Part shown: positions 27,685-37,456 of the stretch, piece after piece | How the letters are laid out: each line of letters starts with the position of its first letter | Position numbering within the stretch: position 1 is the first letter of the stretch | From: Rossellomorea marisflavi | GTDB lineage: Bacteria > Bacillota > Bacilli > Bacillales > Bacillaceae_B | Reading direction: 5' to 3' | DNA length: 64,000 bases | Assembly (NCBI RefSeq): GCF_022170785.1 | Contig: NZ_CP081870.1 | Location: 2,654,001 to 2,718,000, forward strand | Position numbers and translations under genes: made by a program | The notes under the pieces: model-generated | What the model was told of the DNA's origin: nothing | Database searches by the model: none | Seen by the model: only the letters and a program-made list of their open reading frames with translations

Positions 27685-27720
27685 AAGAAAGCGTGGGACC
27701 TATCGGTCCCACGCTTTCTT
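27685..27720. terminator. Bidirectional terminator between permease and yqxC
   Basis: Perfect 16-bp stem (AAGAAAGCGTGGGACC) with loop TATC. Flanking A and T bases allow use from both strands. It ends 5 bases before the yqxC stop. Confidence 0.9.
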
Positions 27721-27724
27721 ATGG

Positions 27725-28564
27725 TTACTCTTCATTCTTCTGAGCAGATTTGAATTGAGTGTGTGCTTCTTTGATTACATCTTCCGGCGTTACCGATAAA
27801 TGAGACACACCCTCTTCCTTTCCCTGCCACTTAAGGTGAATAAGGAATTCGATATTCCCGTCACCACCTGTGATCGGCGAGTATGAGAGGCCTTCGATAT
27901 CATAGCCCTCATTCAGTGAGAGGTCTATGATTTTTTGGATTACTGCCTTATGGACGGAAGGATCCCGTACGATGCCTTTTTTCCCGACCTGCTCCCTGCC
28001 CGCTTCGAACTGTGGTTTGATGAGGGCAATGCAGTCGCCCCCTTGTACCAAGAGCGTCTTTAAAACAGGGAGGATCAGGGAGAGCGAGATGAAGGAGACG
28101 TCGATGGAGGAAAGATTTGGCATTTCACCTTCCAGGTCTTCCGGCTTCACATAGCGGAAATTCGTCCGCTCCATGACAACCACACGCTCATCCTTCCTTA
28201 GCTTCCAGGCAAGCTGATTGTAGCCTACATCAAGGGCATAGCTCATTTTCGCGCCGTTCTGAAGGGCACAGTCGGTAAATCCACCCGTCGAAGCTCCGAT
28301 ATCGAGAAGAACTTTATTTTCTGTGGTGATATCGAATTCTTTGAGGGCCTTTTCAAGCTTCAAGCCCCCCCTGCTGACATAAGGCATCACTTTTCCTTTG
28401 ACCGTCAGGGGTGAATCTTCGCTTATCTTCTCCCCCGGTTTATCCAGTCTCATTTCGTTTGAGTACACAAGACCGGCCATGACGGCCCTTTTTGCCTTTT
28501 CACGTGTTTCGAAAAGACCTTGTTCTACAAGAAGTATATCTAATCGCTGTTTTTTCACTTTCAT
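27725..28564 (-). CDS. yqxC: TlyA-family rRNA methyltransferase / hemolysin-like protein YqxC
   Basis: Probable 2'-O-methyltransferase of ribosomal RNA. 279 residues: N-terminal S4 RNA-binding domain (RLDILLVEQGLFETREKAKRA as KAKRAVMAGLVYSN region) and an FtsJ/RrmJ-like Rossmann domain with the SAM motif DIGASTGGFTDCAL and the KPQFE segment. ATG at 28564 follows AAGGG by 7 bases; the TTG two codons upstream is less likely. Only 2 bases separate it from the dxs stop, so it is co-transcribed with dxs and ispA. Confidence 0.92.
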   Translation of the reverse strand: MKVKKQRLDILLVEQGLFETREKAKRAVMAGLVYSNEMRLDKPGEKISEDSPLTVKGKVMPYVSRGGLKLEKALKEFDITTENKVLLDIGASTGGFTDCALQNGAKMSYALDVGYNQLAWKLRKDERVVVMERTNFRYVKPEDLEGEMPNLSSIDVSFISLSLILPVLKTLLVQGGDCIALIKPQFEAGREQVGKKGIVRDPSVHKAVIQKIIDLSLNEGYDIEGLSYSPITGGDGNIEFLIHLKWQGKEEGVSHLSVTPEDVIKEAHTQFKSAQKNEE

Positions 28565-28566
28565 GT

Positions 28567-30459
28567 TCAAGCCCTTTTTTGTTTTTTTGGTGTAATCGTC
28601 AAGATCCGATCGATGACGTTTTCCTTAGTCATACCGATCTCATTGAGCAGTTCTTTGACACTTCCATGCTCCACGAAGTAATCAGGGATTCCGATTCGAT
28701 CGATAACGGCGTCATGATAGCCTTTTTCCTGAGCAAACTCAAGGACCCCGCTTCCGAAGCCACCCTGAAGGACTGCTTCTTCGATAGTCAATACTGGTAT
28801 TTCCTCGGAAAGAATGGAAGAAAGCATCGCCTCATCCATCGGCTTGATGAACCGCGCATTCACGACCCGTACTGATACCCCTTGCTTCTCGAGGTCCCCT
28901 GCCGCTTCCATAGCCATGGGAATCGTTGTACCGAACGTCAGGATGACTGCGTCGGTCCCGTCCTTGAGGATTTCCCACGTTCCGATCGGAATGGTCTTTA
29001 ATCCTTCGTCCATCTTCACGCCGTAACCATTTCCACGGGGGAAACGGAGAGCGATTGGACCGTCGTTATAGGAAAGGGCCGTATTGACCATATGCTGGCC
29101 TTCATTTTCGTCTTTTGGCATCATAAGGACCATATTCGGCAGATGGCGCAGGAAGGCAATATCGAACACCCCTTGATGGGTTTCGCCATCAGCACCGACA
29201 AGTCCAGCCCGGTCGATTCCGATGAACACGTTGAGGTTCTGCCTGCAAATATCGTGAACCACCTGGTCATATGCTCGCTGTAGGAATGTCGAATAAATCG
29301 CAAGGAACGGTTTCATATCCTGGGTGGCAAGACCTGCCGCAACCGTCGCCGCATGCTGTTCGGCAATCCCGACGTCGAACATCCTGTCGGGGAATTCCTC
29401 CGCAAATCCGAGAAGGCTTGAGCCGACTGGCATGGCAGGAGTGATGGCCACGATACGCTCATCTTCACGTGCCAACCTCCTGACCGTTTCACTGACAAGG
29501 CTGCTCCATGATGGAGGAGCGCCCACCGGTTTGATCAGGTCACCTGTATCGATTTTATACGGGCCGGTTCCATGCCATGTACCGAGTGTGTCTTTTTCGG
29601 CAGGCTGGAATCCCTTCCCCTTCTTCGTGAGAACGTGGAGAAGGACCGGACCCTTTGTTTTTTTCGCATACTGGATGTTTTCCTGTAAGTTTTCATAATC
29701 GTGTCCATCAATCGGGCCAAGATAGGTGAAGCCCAGCTCTTCAAAGAACATCCCGGAGACGAACAGATATTTCAAGCTGTCCTTCACCCGTTCAGCTGTA
29801 CTGGCAAGCTTCCCTCCGACTGCCGGTATTCGCTTCAGGATATACTCCAACTCATCTTTCACCCAGTTATACTTATTCGCCGTGCGAAGACGGCCAAGGA
29901 TATTGTGCAGGGCACCGACATTCGGTGCGATGGACATTTCATTATCATTCAATACGACGATCATGTCCTTCTTTTCATGGCCGATGTGGTTGAGTGCTTC
30001 AAGAGCCATCCCTCCGGTCAGCGCACCGTCCCCGATGACGGGAATGATATAGGAATCTTCTTTTTTCACATCCCTTGCGATGGCCATCCCCATGGCAGCG
30101 GAAAGGGATGTGGAGCTATGTCCTGTCTCCCATACGTCATGCTCGCTTTCATTCCGTTTGGGGAATCCGCATAGTCCCTTATATTGTCTAAGGGTATCAA
30201 ACTGACCTGCGCGCCCCGTCAGGATCTTGTGTACATAAGACTGATGGCCCACATCCCATAATATCTTGTCCTTGGGACTGTCGAAATGCTTATGAAGGGC
30301 TACAGTCAATTCGACCACCCCGAGATTCGGCCCGATATGACCGCCGCTTTTGGAGAGATTCCCAATCAGGAAATCACGGATATCTTGGCTCAGTCCCTCC
30401 AGTTGTTCATTGGACATATCCTTTAAGAAAGAGGGATCTTTAATCGATAATAAATCCAT
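28567..30459 (-). CDS. dxs: 1-deoxy-D-xylulose-5-phosphate synthase
   Basis: Thiamine-diphosphate enzyme joining pyruvate and glyceraldehyde 3-phosphate in the first step of the MEP isoprenoid route. 630 residues; visible motifs are the [15 protein letters not shown] segment, ThDP-binding [33 protein letters not shown] and [15 protein letters not shown]. The ATG at 30459 aligns with known Dxs (MDLLSIKDP); the preceding binding site is weak (GAGTGG). With ispA next to it, supplies farnesyl diphosphate. Confidence 0.96.
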   Translation of the reverse strand: MDLLSIKDPSFLKDMSNEQLEGLSQDIRDFLIGNLSKSGGHIGPNLGVVELTVALHKHFDSPKDKILWDVGHQSYVHKILTGRAGQFDTLRQYKGLCGFPKRNESEHDVWETGHSSTSLSAAMGMAIARDVKKEDSYIIPVIGDGALTGGMALEALNHIGHEKKDMIVVLNDNEMSIAPNVGALHNILGRLRTANKYNWVKDELEYILKRIPAVGGKLASTAERVKDSLKYLFVSGMFFEELGFTYLGPIDGHDYENLQENIQYAKKTKGPVLLHVLTKKGKGFQPAEKDTLGTWHGTGPYKIDTGDLIKPVGAPPSWSSLVSETVRRLAREDERIVAITPAMPVGSSLLGFAEEFPDRMFDVGIAEQHAATVAAGLATQDMKPFLAIYSTFLQRAYDQVVHDICRQNLNVFIGIDRAGLVGADGETHQGVFDIAFLRHLPNMVLMMPKDENEGQHMVNTALSYNDGPIALRFPRGNGYGVKMDEGLKTIPIGTWEILKDGTDAVILTFGTTIPMAMEAAGDLEKQGVSVRVVNARFIKPMDEAMLSSILSEEIPVLTIEEAVLQGGFGSGVLEFAQEKGYHDAVIDRIGIPDYFVEHGSVKELLNEIGMTKENVIDRILTITPKKQKRA

Positions 30460-30808
30460 ATGGTCCACTCACTTTCATCACTAGTTAGTTTATTTCATTG
30501 ACGTTTTTGCATTTTGTATGGTTTTCACTGTGATATGACCCTCGCCGTATTCGACAAAATGATTGTATATTCCCTAGAATACGCAATCACAGGCCATTTT
30601 CCAAGTGCTTTGACTTTTCTAAGGGAAAGTACTTGTCCCCGCGTGTAAAAATAGCCGCTAACACGAATGTGATAACGGCCATGCTGATCATTCAATGGAT
30701 TGTATTGTTCACTATGAACCGGACTTTACGCTGCTTCTCAACGTCCGGTGTAATGGCTTTCCTGAGTGGATTATACCATAAAAGGGTAATGTCCTCAAAC
30801 AGCAGCTG
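30460..30808. other. dxs-ispA intergenic region, no gene
   Basis: About 350 bases with no credible coding frame (an apparent plus-strand frame runs antisense into ispA). It probably carries a dxs promoter on the minus strand. It holds an inverted repeat ACCGGAC/GTCCGGT with an 18-base loop (about 30718-30750) without a T-run, and a perfect 0A-box heptamer TTCGACA at 30550-30556. Confidence 0.4.
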
Positions 30809-31687
30809 TCAGTGGTTGCGCACAGCAATGAGGTTGGCGATTTCTTCAAGAAGGTCTGTATCCCTATCCACCCTTTTCAAGGAGTCAAGGGCCCCGTTCA
30901 AATGATAGGCCAGTTTTTCCTTGGCACCCGACATGGTCAAAAGCTTCGGATACGTGCTCTTATGTTTGGATTCATCGCTTCCCACAGGCTTTCCGATCAA
31001 TTCTTCCGAACCCTCGATATCCAGGATATCGTCTTGGATCTGGAAGGCAAGACCGACATGATAGGCAAACTCCTCTAAGGAAGCGAGCTCCTCTGGAGAA
31101 GCATCAGACATGATGGCCCCTGCCATGACGGAAAACATCAATAGTTTCCCCGTTTTACGCACATGGATCGACTGCAGTTCTTCAACGGTCAACTCTCCAT
31201 TTTCCCCTTCAATATCAGCAACTTGACCTCCGACCATCCCCTCTGGCCCTGCACATCGGGCGAGCAAGGCGATGAGTTCAACCTTTTTCTCGTCCGGGAG
31301 ATGCTCATCTTCTGCAAGCAGTTGGAAGCTGAATGTGAGCAGTCCGTCCCCTGCAAGGATGGCCATTGCTTCGCCGAACACTTTATGATTGGTTGGGTTG
31401 CCTCTCCTCAAATCATCATCATCCATGGCGGGCAGATCATCATGGATGAGGGAATATGTATGGATCATTTCAAGGGCGGAAGCAGCCGCCATCCCTGCTT
31501 TCGGATCCCGTCCGAAGGATTGCATGGTGGCCAGCACCATGAGGGGGCGAAGTCTCTTCCCACCCGCCTGCAAGGAATAGATCATCGATTCCTTGAGGTG
31601 ATCGGGAAGGTCCAAAGCTTTCACCTTCCCGATCATATGGTTGGTCACTTCGGAAAGATAGGTGGTTTGAAAATCATTGAACGACAT
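30809..31687 (-). CDS. ispA: Farnesyl diphosphate synthase
   Basis: Condenses isopentenyl diphosphate with dimethylallyl and geranyl diphosphate. 292 residues; first aspartate-rich motif DDLPAMDDDDLRRG and second motif QIQDDILDIEG are intact, with GGKRLRP near residue 45. The second in-frame ATG (31687) was chosen because AGGAGG lies 7 bases upstream; the ATG at 31693 overlaps the xseB stop and is too near that site. Follows xseB directly. Confidence 0.95.
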   Translation of the reverse strand: MSFNDFQTTYLSEVTNHMIGKVKALDLPDHLKESMIYSLQAGGKRLRPLMVLATMQSFGRDPKAGMAAASALEMIHTYSLIHDDLPAMDDDDLRRGNPTNHKVFGEAMAILAGDGLLTFSFQLLAEDEHLPDEKKVELIALLARCAGPEGMVGGQVADIEGENGELTVEELQSIHVRKTGKLLMFSVMAGAIMSDASPEELASLEEFAYHVGLAFQIQDDILDIEGSEELIGKPVGSDESKHKSTYPKLLTMSGAKEKLAYHLNGALDSLKRVDRDTDLLEEIANLIAVRNH

Positions 31688-31689
31688 GA

Positions 31690-31926
31690 TCATTCCTCCT
31701 CCGGGAGGTCGATGGTTTGCTCCCCTTCATCCGTCATCATCTTCGTCAGCTTATTCTCCGCTTGCTGAAGTGTATCATGGCAATACTTAGAAAGGTTCAT
31801 CCCCTTCTGGTAGTAATCGATGGCCTGCTCCAAAGGGACCTCCCCTTCTTCAAGCTTTTCTACGATTTCTTCAAGCTGTGCAATCGCCTCTTCAAACGTC
31901 GGTTCATTTTTCTTTGCTTTCGGCAT
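31690..31926 (-). CDS. xseB: Exodeoxyribonuclease VII small subunit
   Basis: Helical partner of XseA, 78 residues, usual size. Motif TFEEAIAQLEEIVEKLE, followed by the heptad region YYQKGMNLSKYCHDTLQQAE. ATG at 31926 (PKAKKNEPTFEEA) aligns with family starts; AGGAG is 10 bases upstream. It overlaps the end of xseA by 23 bases. Confidence 0.93.
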   Translation of the reverse strand: MPKAKKNEPTFEEAIAQLEEIVEKLEEGEVPLEQAIDYYQKGMNLSKYCHDTLQQAENKLTKMMTDEGEQTIDLPEEE

Positions 31927-33280
31927 GTGTCTCACGCTCCTCAATAGAATCTGCCTTACAATGGATTTGACCATCCTTTACCCGGACGGTCAGGGACTGC
32001 CCTTTTTGCACCTGTGCAACCGAGGTGATCAAACTGTCATCTTCATTGTAGGACAAGCTGTATCCACGCTCCATGACCTTCAACGGACTCAGTGCCTCCA
32101 TCGTCGAAAGGATCGATACGAATTGCTGGCGCTTTTCCTTGAGTCCAGAGGCATATTGCTTTTCAAGCCGGTTCTGCATCGATTGGAGTCGTTCCCCCTG
32201 AAGTTTGATCATGCGATCGGGGTGCAGACGCCGCATCCTTTCGGTAAGTTGAGCAGTATGATCCTGCCGCTCTTTCAGACGGGAGGTTGCTGCCCTGTCC
32301 ATTTTTTCATTCAGCCGATCGAGCTGCTCCATCTTCTGTTGGTAAACAAGATGCGGATTCCGTAACGAATAGGACCTTCTTAGGGTTTCCAACCGTTGAC
32401 GATCGTGGTTGAGCCTGTTTTTAAATGCTTTGATTAGCCGTAGTTTACGATTCATGACCCGTTCTAGGAGGTCATCAATGTGGGGGACGGCAAGCTCCCC
32501 GGCAGCAGTCGGGGTCGGTGCCCTGAGATCGGCAACGAAGTCTGCAATGGTAAAGTCTGTTTCATGCCCGACTGCTGAAATGATGGGGATCATCGAGCCT
32601 GCTATGGCATCTGCAACGATCTCTTCATTGAATGCCCATAGCTCTTCGATGGATCCGCCACCCCTGCCGATGATCAACACATCAATCGTTGGGTCTTCAT
32701 TGACTTTATGGATGGCCTCCGCAACGGAAGCAGGCGCTTTTTCCCCCTGCACCAGTGCAGGGTATACGAGGACTTCCCCGATGGGGTACCTCCTTTTGAT
32801 GGTGGTGATGATATCCCTGATAGCCGCTCCTGTCGGGGACGTGACGACAGCAATCTTAGTAGGGAAGGAAGGGATTTTCTTTTTCCTGGACTCGTCGAAA
32901 TATCCGGACCCTTTCAGCTTTTCTTTGAGCTGTTCATACGCCAGATAAAGGGCACCGATTCCGTCCGGTTGCATATCCTTCACATAGATTTGATATTGCC
33001 CGCCTGCCTCGTACACGGAAAGATCTCCGCGGATCAGGACATTCATCCCGTTTTCCGGCCTGAACTTCAGTGATTGATTCTGGCTTGAAAACATCACGGC
33101 CAGGATACGGGCTTTCTCATCTTTCAATGTAAAGTACATATGACCACTGGAATGCCTTTTAAAGTTCGAGATTTCCCCTTTGACGTAAACACCGTTCAAG
33201 TGGGGATCACGGTCGAATTTCCGTTTTATGTATTTCGTCAGAGCTTGTACGGTTAAGTAGGTAGCTTGTTCCATCTCCAT
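31904..33280 (-). CDS. xseA: Exodeoxyribonuclease VII large subunit
   Basis: Degrades single-stranded DNA to oligonucleotides with XseB. 458 residues: N-terminal OB fold (VKGEISNFKRHSSGHMYFTLKDE), then the catalytic core (VVTSPTGAAIRDI, IIGRGGGSIEELWAFN, SAVGHETDFTIADFVADLRAPTPTAAGEL) and a C-terminal coiled coil rich in Arg/Gln/Leu. Start placed at 33280 to match family N-termini (ATYLTVQALTKYIKRKF); an ATG two codons downstream is also possible. AAGGAG lies about 12 bases upstream. Confidence 0.94.
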   Translation of the reverse strand: MEMEQATYLTVQALTKYIKRKFDRDPHLNGVYVKGEISNFKRHSSGHMYFTLKDEKARILAVMFSSQNQSLKFRPENGMNVLIRGDLSVYEAGGQYQIYVKDMQPDGIGALYLAYEQLKEKLKGSGYFDESRKKKIPSFPTKIAVVTSPTGAAIRDIITTIKRRYPIGEVLVYPALVQGEKAPASVAEAIHKVNEDPTIDVLIIGRGGGSIEELWAFNEEIVADAIAGSMIPIISAVGHETDFTIADFVADLRAPTPTAAGELAVPHIDDLLERVMNRKLRLIKAFKNRLNHDRQRLETLRRSYSLRNPHLVYQQKMEQLDRLNEKMDRAATSRLKERQDHTAQLTERMRRLHPDRMIKLQGERLQSMQNRLEKQYASGLKEKRQQFVSILSTMEALSPLKVMERGYSLSYNEDDSLITSVAQVQKGQSLTVRVKDGQIHCKADSIEERETHAESKEK

Positions 33281-33409
33281 GTGAGTCCTGACTCCTTTTT
33301 TGCATGTACTGGGCGTCTGAATGAGCAGATGCTCAATCAAAAGAAAGGGACGCATCCGCTGTCCCTTCCATTGGTATCCATTGTACTATGTTTCACTCAT
33401 TTTTACGAT

Positions 33410-34255
33410 TCAAAACATGCGCATGGCAGACTTCACTGTATTATGAAGCATCATGGTAATCGTCATGGGGCCGATTCCACCGGGTACCGGTGTAAGTAAG
33501 CCAGCCCGGCCCATCACGTCATCGGCAGTGACGTCGCCGCATACCCCTCCATCTTCTCCCCTGTTCATACCGGCATCGATGACCAAAGCTCCAGGTTTGA
33601 TGGCTTCTCTACCGATGAACCCGGGCTTTCCTGCGGCGGAGATGAGGATATCGGCCTGCCTGGTGAGGGAAAAGAGATCCTCGGTGTCCGAATGGCATTG
33701 TGTGACGGTTGCTCCACGGTTCAAAAGCATCGTTCCCAATGGTTTCCCGATCAGATTGCTCTTACCGATGATCACCACATGACGACCTGCGATGGGGATG
33801 TTCTCATGCTGGAGCATATTGGCGATGGCGAGGGGGGCACAAGGGTGGAAGGTTTCCTGGGCGGTTGCCAATCTTCCGATGGAGAGGGGGTGAAGTCCAT
33901 CAATATCCTTTGTCGGGGATACCGCTCCCAAGACATTGGCGGGATCGATATGGCCGGGAAGGGGTAGCTGAACGAGGATACCCTGAATATGGGCGGAATC
34001 GTTCAGCTGATCAATGAGTCCAACTAGTTGTTCTTCATTGGCCGACTGAAAGTGGTGGAGTTCGGAATGGATACCGACATCGGCACATGCCTTTTCCTTC
34101 AACCTGACATAAGACCTGGATGCAGGATTGTCACCGACGAGGATGATGGAAAGTCCTGGAATGATACCGGATTGTTTCAGTTCCCCCACACGGATCTTCA
34201 ATTCCAAGCGCCACTCATGTGAGATCTTCGTACCATCTATGATCCTGGTCGACAT
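33410..34255 (-). CDS. folD: Bifunctional methylenetetrahydrofolate dehydrogenase/cyclohydrolase
   Basis: Interconverts 5,10-methylene-, methenyl- and 10-formyl-tetrahydrofolate. 281 residues. The catalytic Tyr49-xxx-Lys53 pair (SYVRLKEKA), QLPLPGH, PTKDIDGLHP and TPVPGGIGPMT are present. Two usually conserved motifs differ: PCTP is PCAP and GRSxxVGxP is GKSNLIGKP. These are mild, so activity is expected, but the protein is more divergent than its neighbours. AAGGGG precedes the ATG; 20 bases from nusB. It works with the glycine cleavage system at 55446-59367 in one-carbon supply. Confidence 0.9.
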   Translation of the reverse strand: MSTRIIDGTKISHEWRLELKIRVGELKQSGIIPGLSIILVGDNPASRSYVRLKEKACADVGIHSELHHFQSANEEQLVGLIDQLNDSAHIQGILVQLPLPGHIDPANVLGAVSPTKDIDGLHPLSIGRLATAQETFHPCAPLAIANMLQHENIPIAGRHVVIIGKSNLIGKPLGTMLLNRGATVTQCHSDTEDLFSLTRQADILISAAGKPGFIGREAIKPGALVIDAGMNRGEDGGVCGDVTADDVMGRAGLLTPVPGGIGPMTITMMLHNTVKSAMRMF

Positions 34256-34275
34256 CCGCCCAACCCCTTTCTAGA

Positions 34276-34659
34276 TCAATCTTGCTTTACTTTTGATAGC
34301 ACTCCATTGACGAATTTACTGGACTGCTCGTCCCCAAAGATCTTGGCAATCTCGACGGCTTCGTTGATGGCAACTTTTCCTGGTACGTCTTCTACATGAA
34401 GAAGTTCATAGGTACCGATACGCAAAATATTACGATCAACCTTAGCCAAACGATCGAATGACCATTTTTCAAGATTCCCTTTTATAATTGCGTCAATGGA
34501 ATCCTGGTGTTCAACGAACCCAAGCACAAGCTGCTGTAGGTAATCATCCATCTTATGTTCTTCAAGCACATTCGAAAGAGCCTCCTCCGGCTCGATACCG
34601 CTCATATCTATTTGAAATAACGCCTGCAATGCCTTTTCACGGGCAACTCTTCTTTTCAT
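34276..34659 (-). CDS. nusB: Transcription antitermination factor NusB
   Basis: RNA-binding partner of NusE (S10) in rRNA antitermination. 127 residues, all-helical; REKALQALFQIDMS at the start and VAINEAVEIAKIFGDEQSSKFVNGVL at the end are signature segments. AAAGGAG lies before the ATG. It normally follows yqhY; here a GrpB-family gene intervenes. Confidence 0.95.
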   Translation of the reverse strand: MKRRVAREKALQALFQIDMSGIEPEEALSNVLEEHKMDDYLQQLVLGFVEHQDSIDAIIKGNLEKWSFDRLAKVDRNILRIGTYELLHVEDVPGKVAINEAVEIAKIFGDEQSSKFVNGVLSKVKQD

Positions 34660-34863
34660 GATTATGACTCCTTTTAATCCAAACTCAATTTACATACCTT
34701 TGATAATAGCACAAACCAGCACCAATACGCACGCGTAACTAAAAAAATCAATATTCTAAAAACAAGACTGAGCTAAACCATATTGCTCATTTTTCTATGA
34801 AAATGAATGGAACTCCTGCATTAGTGCATTCCTTTTGTGTATCCCTTTAAAGCACTGTTTCGG

Positions 34864-35406
34864 TTATTGACGCAGCACCTTATTGATGAATGTTGTTTTT
34901 GCTTCTGTATATTTTTCGCGGTCATGATCAAACTTTTGTGCGATCCGCCTTTTAAGTGCAGCATATTGATCCGCAAGATGTCCATCCGCTCGCAATCGAT
35001 TTCGAAATCTCAGTTGTTCACCCCACCGCTCTTCTCCTTCTTGCATGAGATGTAAATGAGCTACCCGTTTATCATTCTCCACTTTCACAAAAAATCTTCT
35101 CCAATGGTGTTTGTCTAATTCCGGGGGGACATAATGCCAATCGTATAATGACAAGTTACCCACTACGCCGTCGATGTCTTCGAATGATGAAATGGATGCC
35201 ATGAAATCAATAATTGGCTTAGCAGGCAGATCAGGAATTGCGGTGCTTCCAATATGTTCTACTTCCCTGACTCCCCACGCAGAGAGTATTTGGAGCAGTT
35301 CCTTACGCTCTCGAATACCTTGATCCATCCAATCGGGGTCTGGATCCTCAATTTCTATTGTTTCATATGCCCACACCGGGATATTTCGCTCATTATCATT
35401 GCTCAA
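34864..35406 (-). CDS. GrpB/UPF0157 family nucleotidyltransferase-like protein
   Basis: Function not established. The 180-residue product has the family signature HIGSTAIPDLPAKPIID, followed by HLHLMQEGEERWGEQLRFRNRLR and a lysine-rich C-terminus, as in GrpB proteins, which adopt the nucleotidyltransferase fold. Start: AAGGAGG abuts the ATG at 35415 with no spacing, but is 8 bases from the TTG at 35406, so TTG was preferred; ATG remains possible. It sits between yqhY and nusB, which are neighbours in B. subtilis, so it looks like an insertion. GrpB genes are often mobile accessory genes of Bacillus; the same strand suggests it may be read through from upstream. Confidence 0.78.
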   Translation of the reverse strand: MSNDNERNIPVWAYETIEIEDPDPDWMDQGIRERKELLQILSAWGVREVEHIGSTAIPDLPAKPIIDFMASISSFEDIDGVVGNLSLYDWHYVPPELDKHHWRRFFVKVENDKRVAHLHLMQEGEERWGEQLRFRNRLRADGHLADQYAALKRRIAQKFDHDREKYTEAKTTFINKVLRQ

Positions 35407-35618
35407 ATCGTCCATCCTCCTTGAAGAAAAGCTGTATCAAAATATGAATATTCCGTATATTCCAGCTGCAGAATTCGATACTTGCCGAAACCTTGCTCTC
35501 ATTCTTTTCTATATTACGAGTATTCGTTTTCATGGGCCAGCACTCTTTACCATAAAAGCAGGGTGGGACTTCTAAACTGTCATGGATAAGGTGAGATTTC
35601 GAATCTTCCATATGTAAA

Positions 35619-35650
35619 CAAAAAGGGCAGCCCAAGACAGGCTGCCCTTC
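35619..35650 (-). terminator. Intrinsic terminator after yqhY
   Basis: Minus-strand stem AAGGGCAGCC/GGCTGCCCTT with a 7-base loop and short T-run (TTTTTG), 5 bases after the yqhY stop. It isolates accBC-yqhY from the GrpB-like gene. Confidence 0.85.
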
Positions 35651-35654
35651 CCTA

Positions 35655-36065
35655 TTACATTTCTTCTTCAATCTCAGGTTCGATCCTTTGGTTTTCAAAC
35701 TGTACGCCGACAATATGCACGTTGACTTCTTCCGCCTCGAGGGCGGTCATGTTCAAGAGTGCCTGACGGATGTTGTCCTGGATCTTTTGAGCGACAGTCG
35801 GGATGGAAACACCGAACTGCATGATGCAGTATACATCGATCAGGATACCATCTTCAGCAAGTTCCACTTTGACACCTTTACCATGATTTTTCTTACCTAG
35901 GCGTTCAACGACACCTGATGCAAAGTTTCCGCGCATCTGTGATACGCCTTCCACTTCAGAGGCTGCGATGCCTGCAATGACCTCGATCACTTCCGGAGCG
36001 ATTTCGATCTTCCCAAGTCCGTCTTTACCGTGAGACATCTGTAAAAGATTTTGATTTTCCGCCAT
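35655..36065 (-). CDS. yqhY: Asp23/Gls24 family envelope stress response protein YqhY
   Basis: 136 residues with the Asp23 signature (IEIAPEVIEVIAGIAASEVEGV and VYCIMQFGVSIPTVAQKIQDNI, here in part). Follows accC by 23 bases, as in many Firmicutes; in B. subtilis loss of YqhY is tied to acetyl-CoA carboxylase mutations, so a role in controlling fatty-acid synthesis is likely (known elsewhere, inferred here). AGGAGG before ATG. Confidence 0.92.
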   Translation of the reverse strand: MAENQNLLQMSHGKDGLGKIEIAPEVIEVIAGIAASEVEGVSQMRGNFASGVVERLGKKNHGKGVKVELAEDGILIDVYCIMQFGVSIPTVAQKIQDNIRQALLNMTALEAEEVNVHIVGVQFENQRIEPEIEEEM

Positions 36066-36088
36066 TCGTGGTCCCTCCTTGGATTTCT

Positions 36089-37441
36089 CTAGGATTTCAT
36101 AATTTCATATTTCTCTAGGAATTTCGTATTGAAATCTCCACCTACAAAGGTTTCATGTTCCAACAGTTTCAAGTGGAATCCGATGGTTGTGTGAACTCCT
36201 TCGACAACGAACTCATTCAGTGCACGCTTCATCCTTGAAATGGCTTCTTCCCTCGTAGCCCCGAAAGAAATGACCTTCGCGATCATGCTGTCGTAGTAAG
36301 GCGGGATCATATAACCAGGATATGCAGCAGAATCGACCCTTACACCTACACCGCCTGGAGGCAGATACATTTCGATCCTTCCCGCAGAGGGCATGAAGTT
36401 CTTTTCAGGATTTTCCGCATTGATGCGGCACTCGATCGCCCACCCGTTGAAGGTCACATCTTCTTGTGTAAGGGAAAGTTTCTCCCCTGAAGCCACACGG
36501 ATCTGTTCCTTGATGAGGTCGACACCAGTGACTTGCTCCGTCACGGGATGTTCGACTTGGATACGGGTATTCATCTCCATGAAATAGAAGGATTGCTGAT
36601 TGTAATCATAGATAAATTCTACCGTGCCGGCACCTGTATAATCAACCGCTTCTGCTGCTTTTACAGCAGCATCCCCCATTCTTTCCCGAACTTCTTCGTT
36701 CAAGGCAGGTGACGGGCTTTCTTCAAGGAGCTTTTGAAGACGACGTTGGATCGTGCAGTCACGCTCCCCGAGGTGGATGACGTTCCCGAAATTGTCTGCC
36801 ATGACCTGGATCTCGACGTGACGGAAATCCTCGATGAATTTCTCGATATAGACACCCGGGTTCCCGAATGCCGTCATTGCTTCCTGCTGGGTGATGTTGA
36901 CACCCTTCACGAGTTCTTCTTCGGTCTTCGCAACACGGATCCCTTTACCCCCACCACCGGCAGTTGCCTTGATGATGACAGGATATCCCATGGATTCAGC
37001 AAGTGCAACTGCTTCTTCTGCATCCTTGACGATCCCTTTGGAGCCGGGAACGACAGGTACACCTGCTTCGCGCATCGTTTCACGCGCCACATCCTTCGTA
37101 CCCATTTTCGAAATGGCTTCAGGTGATGGGCCGATGAATGTGATGTGGCATTCGCGGCATAGTTCCGCGAAATCAGAGTTCTCCGCAAGGAAGCCATAGC
37201 CTGGATGGATTGCATCACAGCCTGTGAGCTTCGCAACAGAGATGATGTTCGTGAAATTCAGGTAGCTGTCTTTCGACGTCTTAGGACCGATACAATATGC
37301 TTCATCGGCCAGCTGTACGTGTAGTGCTTCTTTATCTGCTTCGGAGTAGACGGCTACGCTTTCGATGTCCATATCCCGGCAAGCCCGGATGATACGGACG
37401 GCGATTTCTCCCCGATTGGCAACTAATACTTTCTTAATCAT
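36089..37441 (-). CDS. accC: Acetyl-CoA carboxylase biotin carboxylase subunit
   Basis: ATP-dependent carboxylation of biotin on AccB, the first half of malonyl-CoA synthesis. 450 residues; N-terminal [18 protein letters not shown], glycine-rich ATP lid ([14 protein letters not shown]), [24 protein letters not shown] and the C-terminal RMKRALNEF. Starts 15 bases after accB. Strongly conserved. Confidence 0.97.
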   Translation of the reverse strand: MIKKVLVANRGEIAVRIIRACRDMDIESVAVYSEADKEALHVQLADEAYCIGPKTSKDSYLNFTNIISVAKLTGCDAIHPGYGFLAENSDFAELCRECHITFIGPSPEAISKMGTKDVARETMREAGVPVVPGSKGIVKDAEEAVALAESMGYPVIIKATAGGGGKGIRVAKTEEELVKGVNITQQEAMTAFGNPGVYIEKFIEDFRHVEIQVMADNFGNVIHLGERDCTIQRRLQKLLEESPSPALNEEVRERMGDAAVKAAEAVDYTGAGTVEFIYDYNQQSFYFMEMNTRIQVEHPVTEQVTGVDLIKEQIRVASGEKLSLTQEDVTFNGWAIECRINAENPEKNFMPSAGRIEMYLPPGGVGVRVDSAAYPGYMIPPYYDSMIAKVISFGATREEAISRMKRALNEFVVEGVHTTIGFHLKLLEHETFVGGDFNTKFLEKYEIMKS

Positions 37442-37456
37442 GAGTCCATTCGCTCC

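Noticed and set aside
30633-30905. 90-codon plus-strand frame in the dxs-ispA gap
   Set aside because: Runs antisense into the end of ispA and has no ribosome binding site; serine-rich random-looking product.
35396-35713. 105-codon minus-strand frame between yqhY and the GrpB-like gene
   Set aside because: Passes through the yqhY terminator and overlaps both genes; no binding site.
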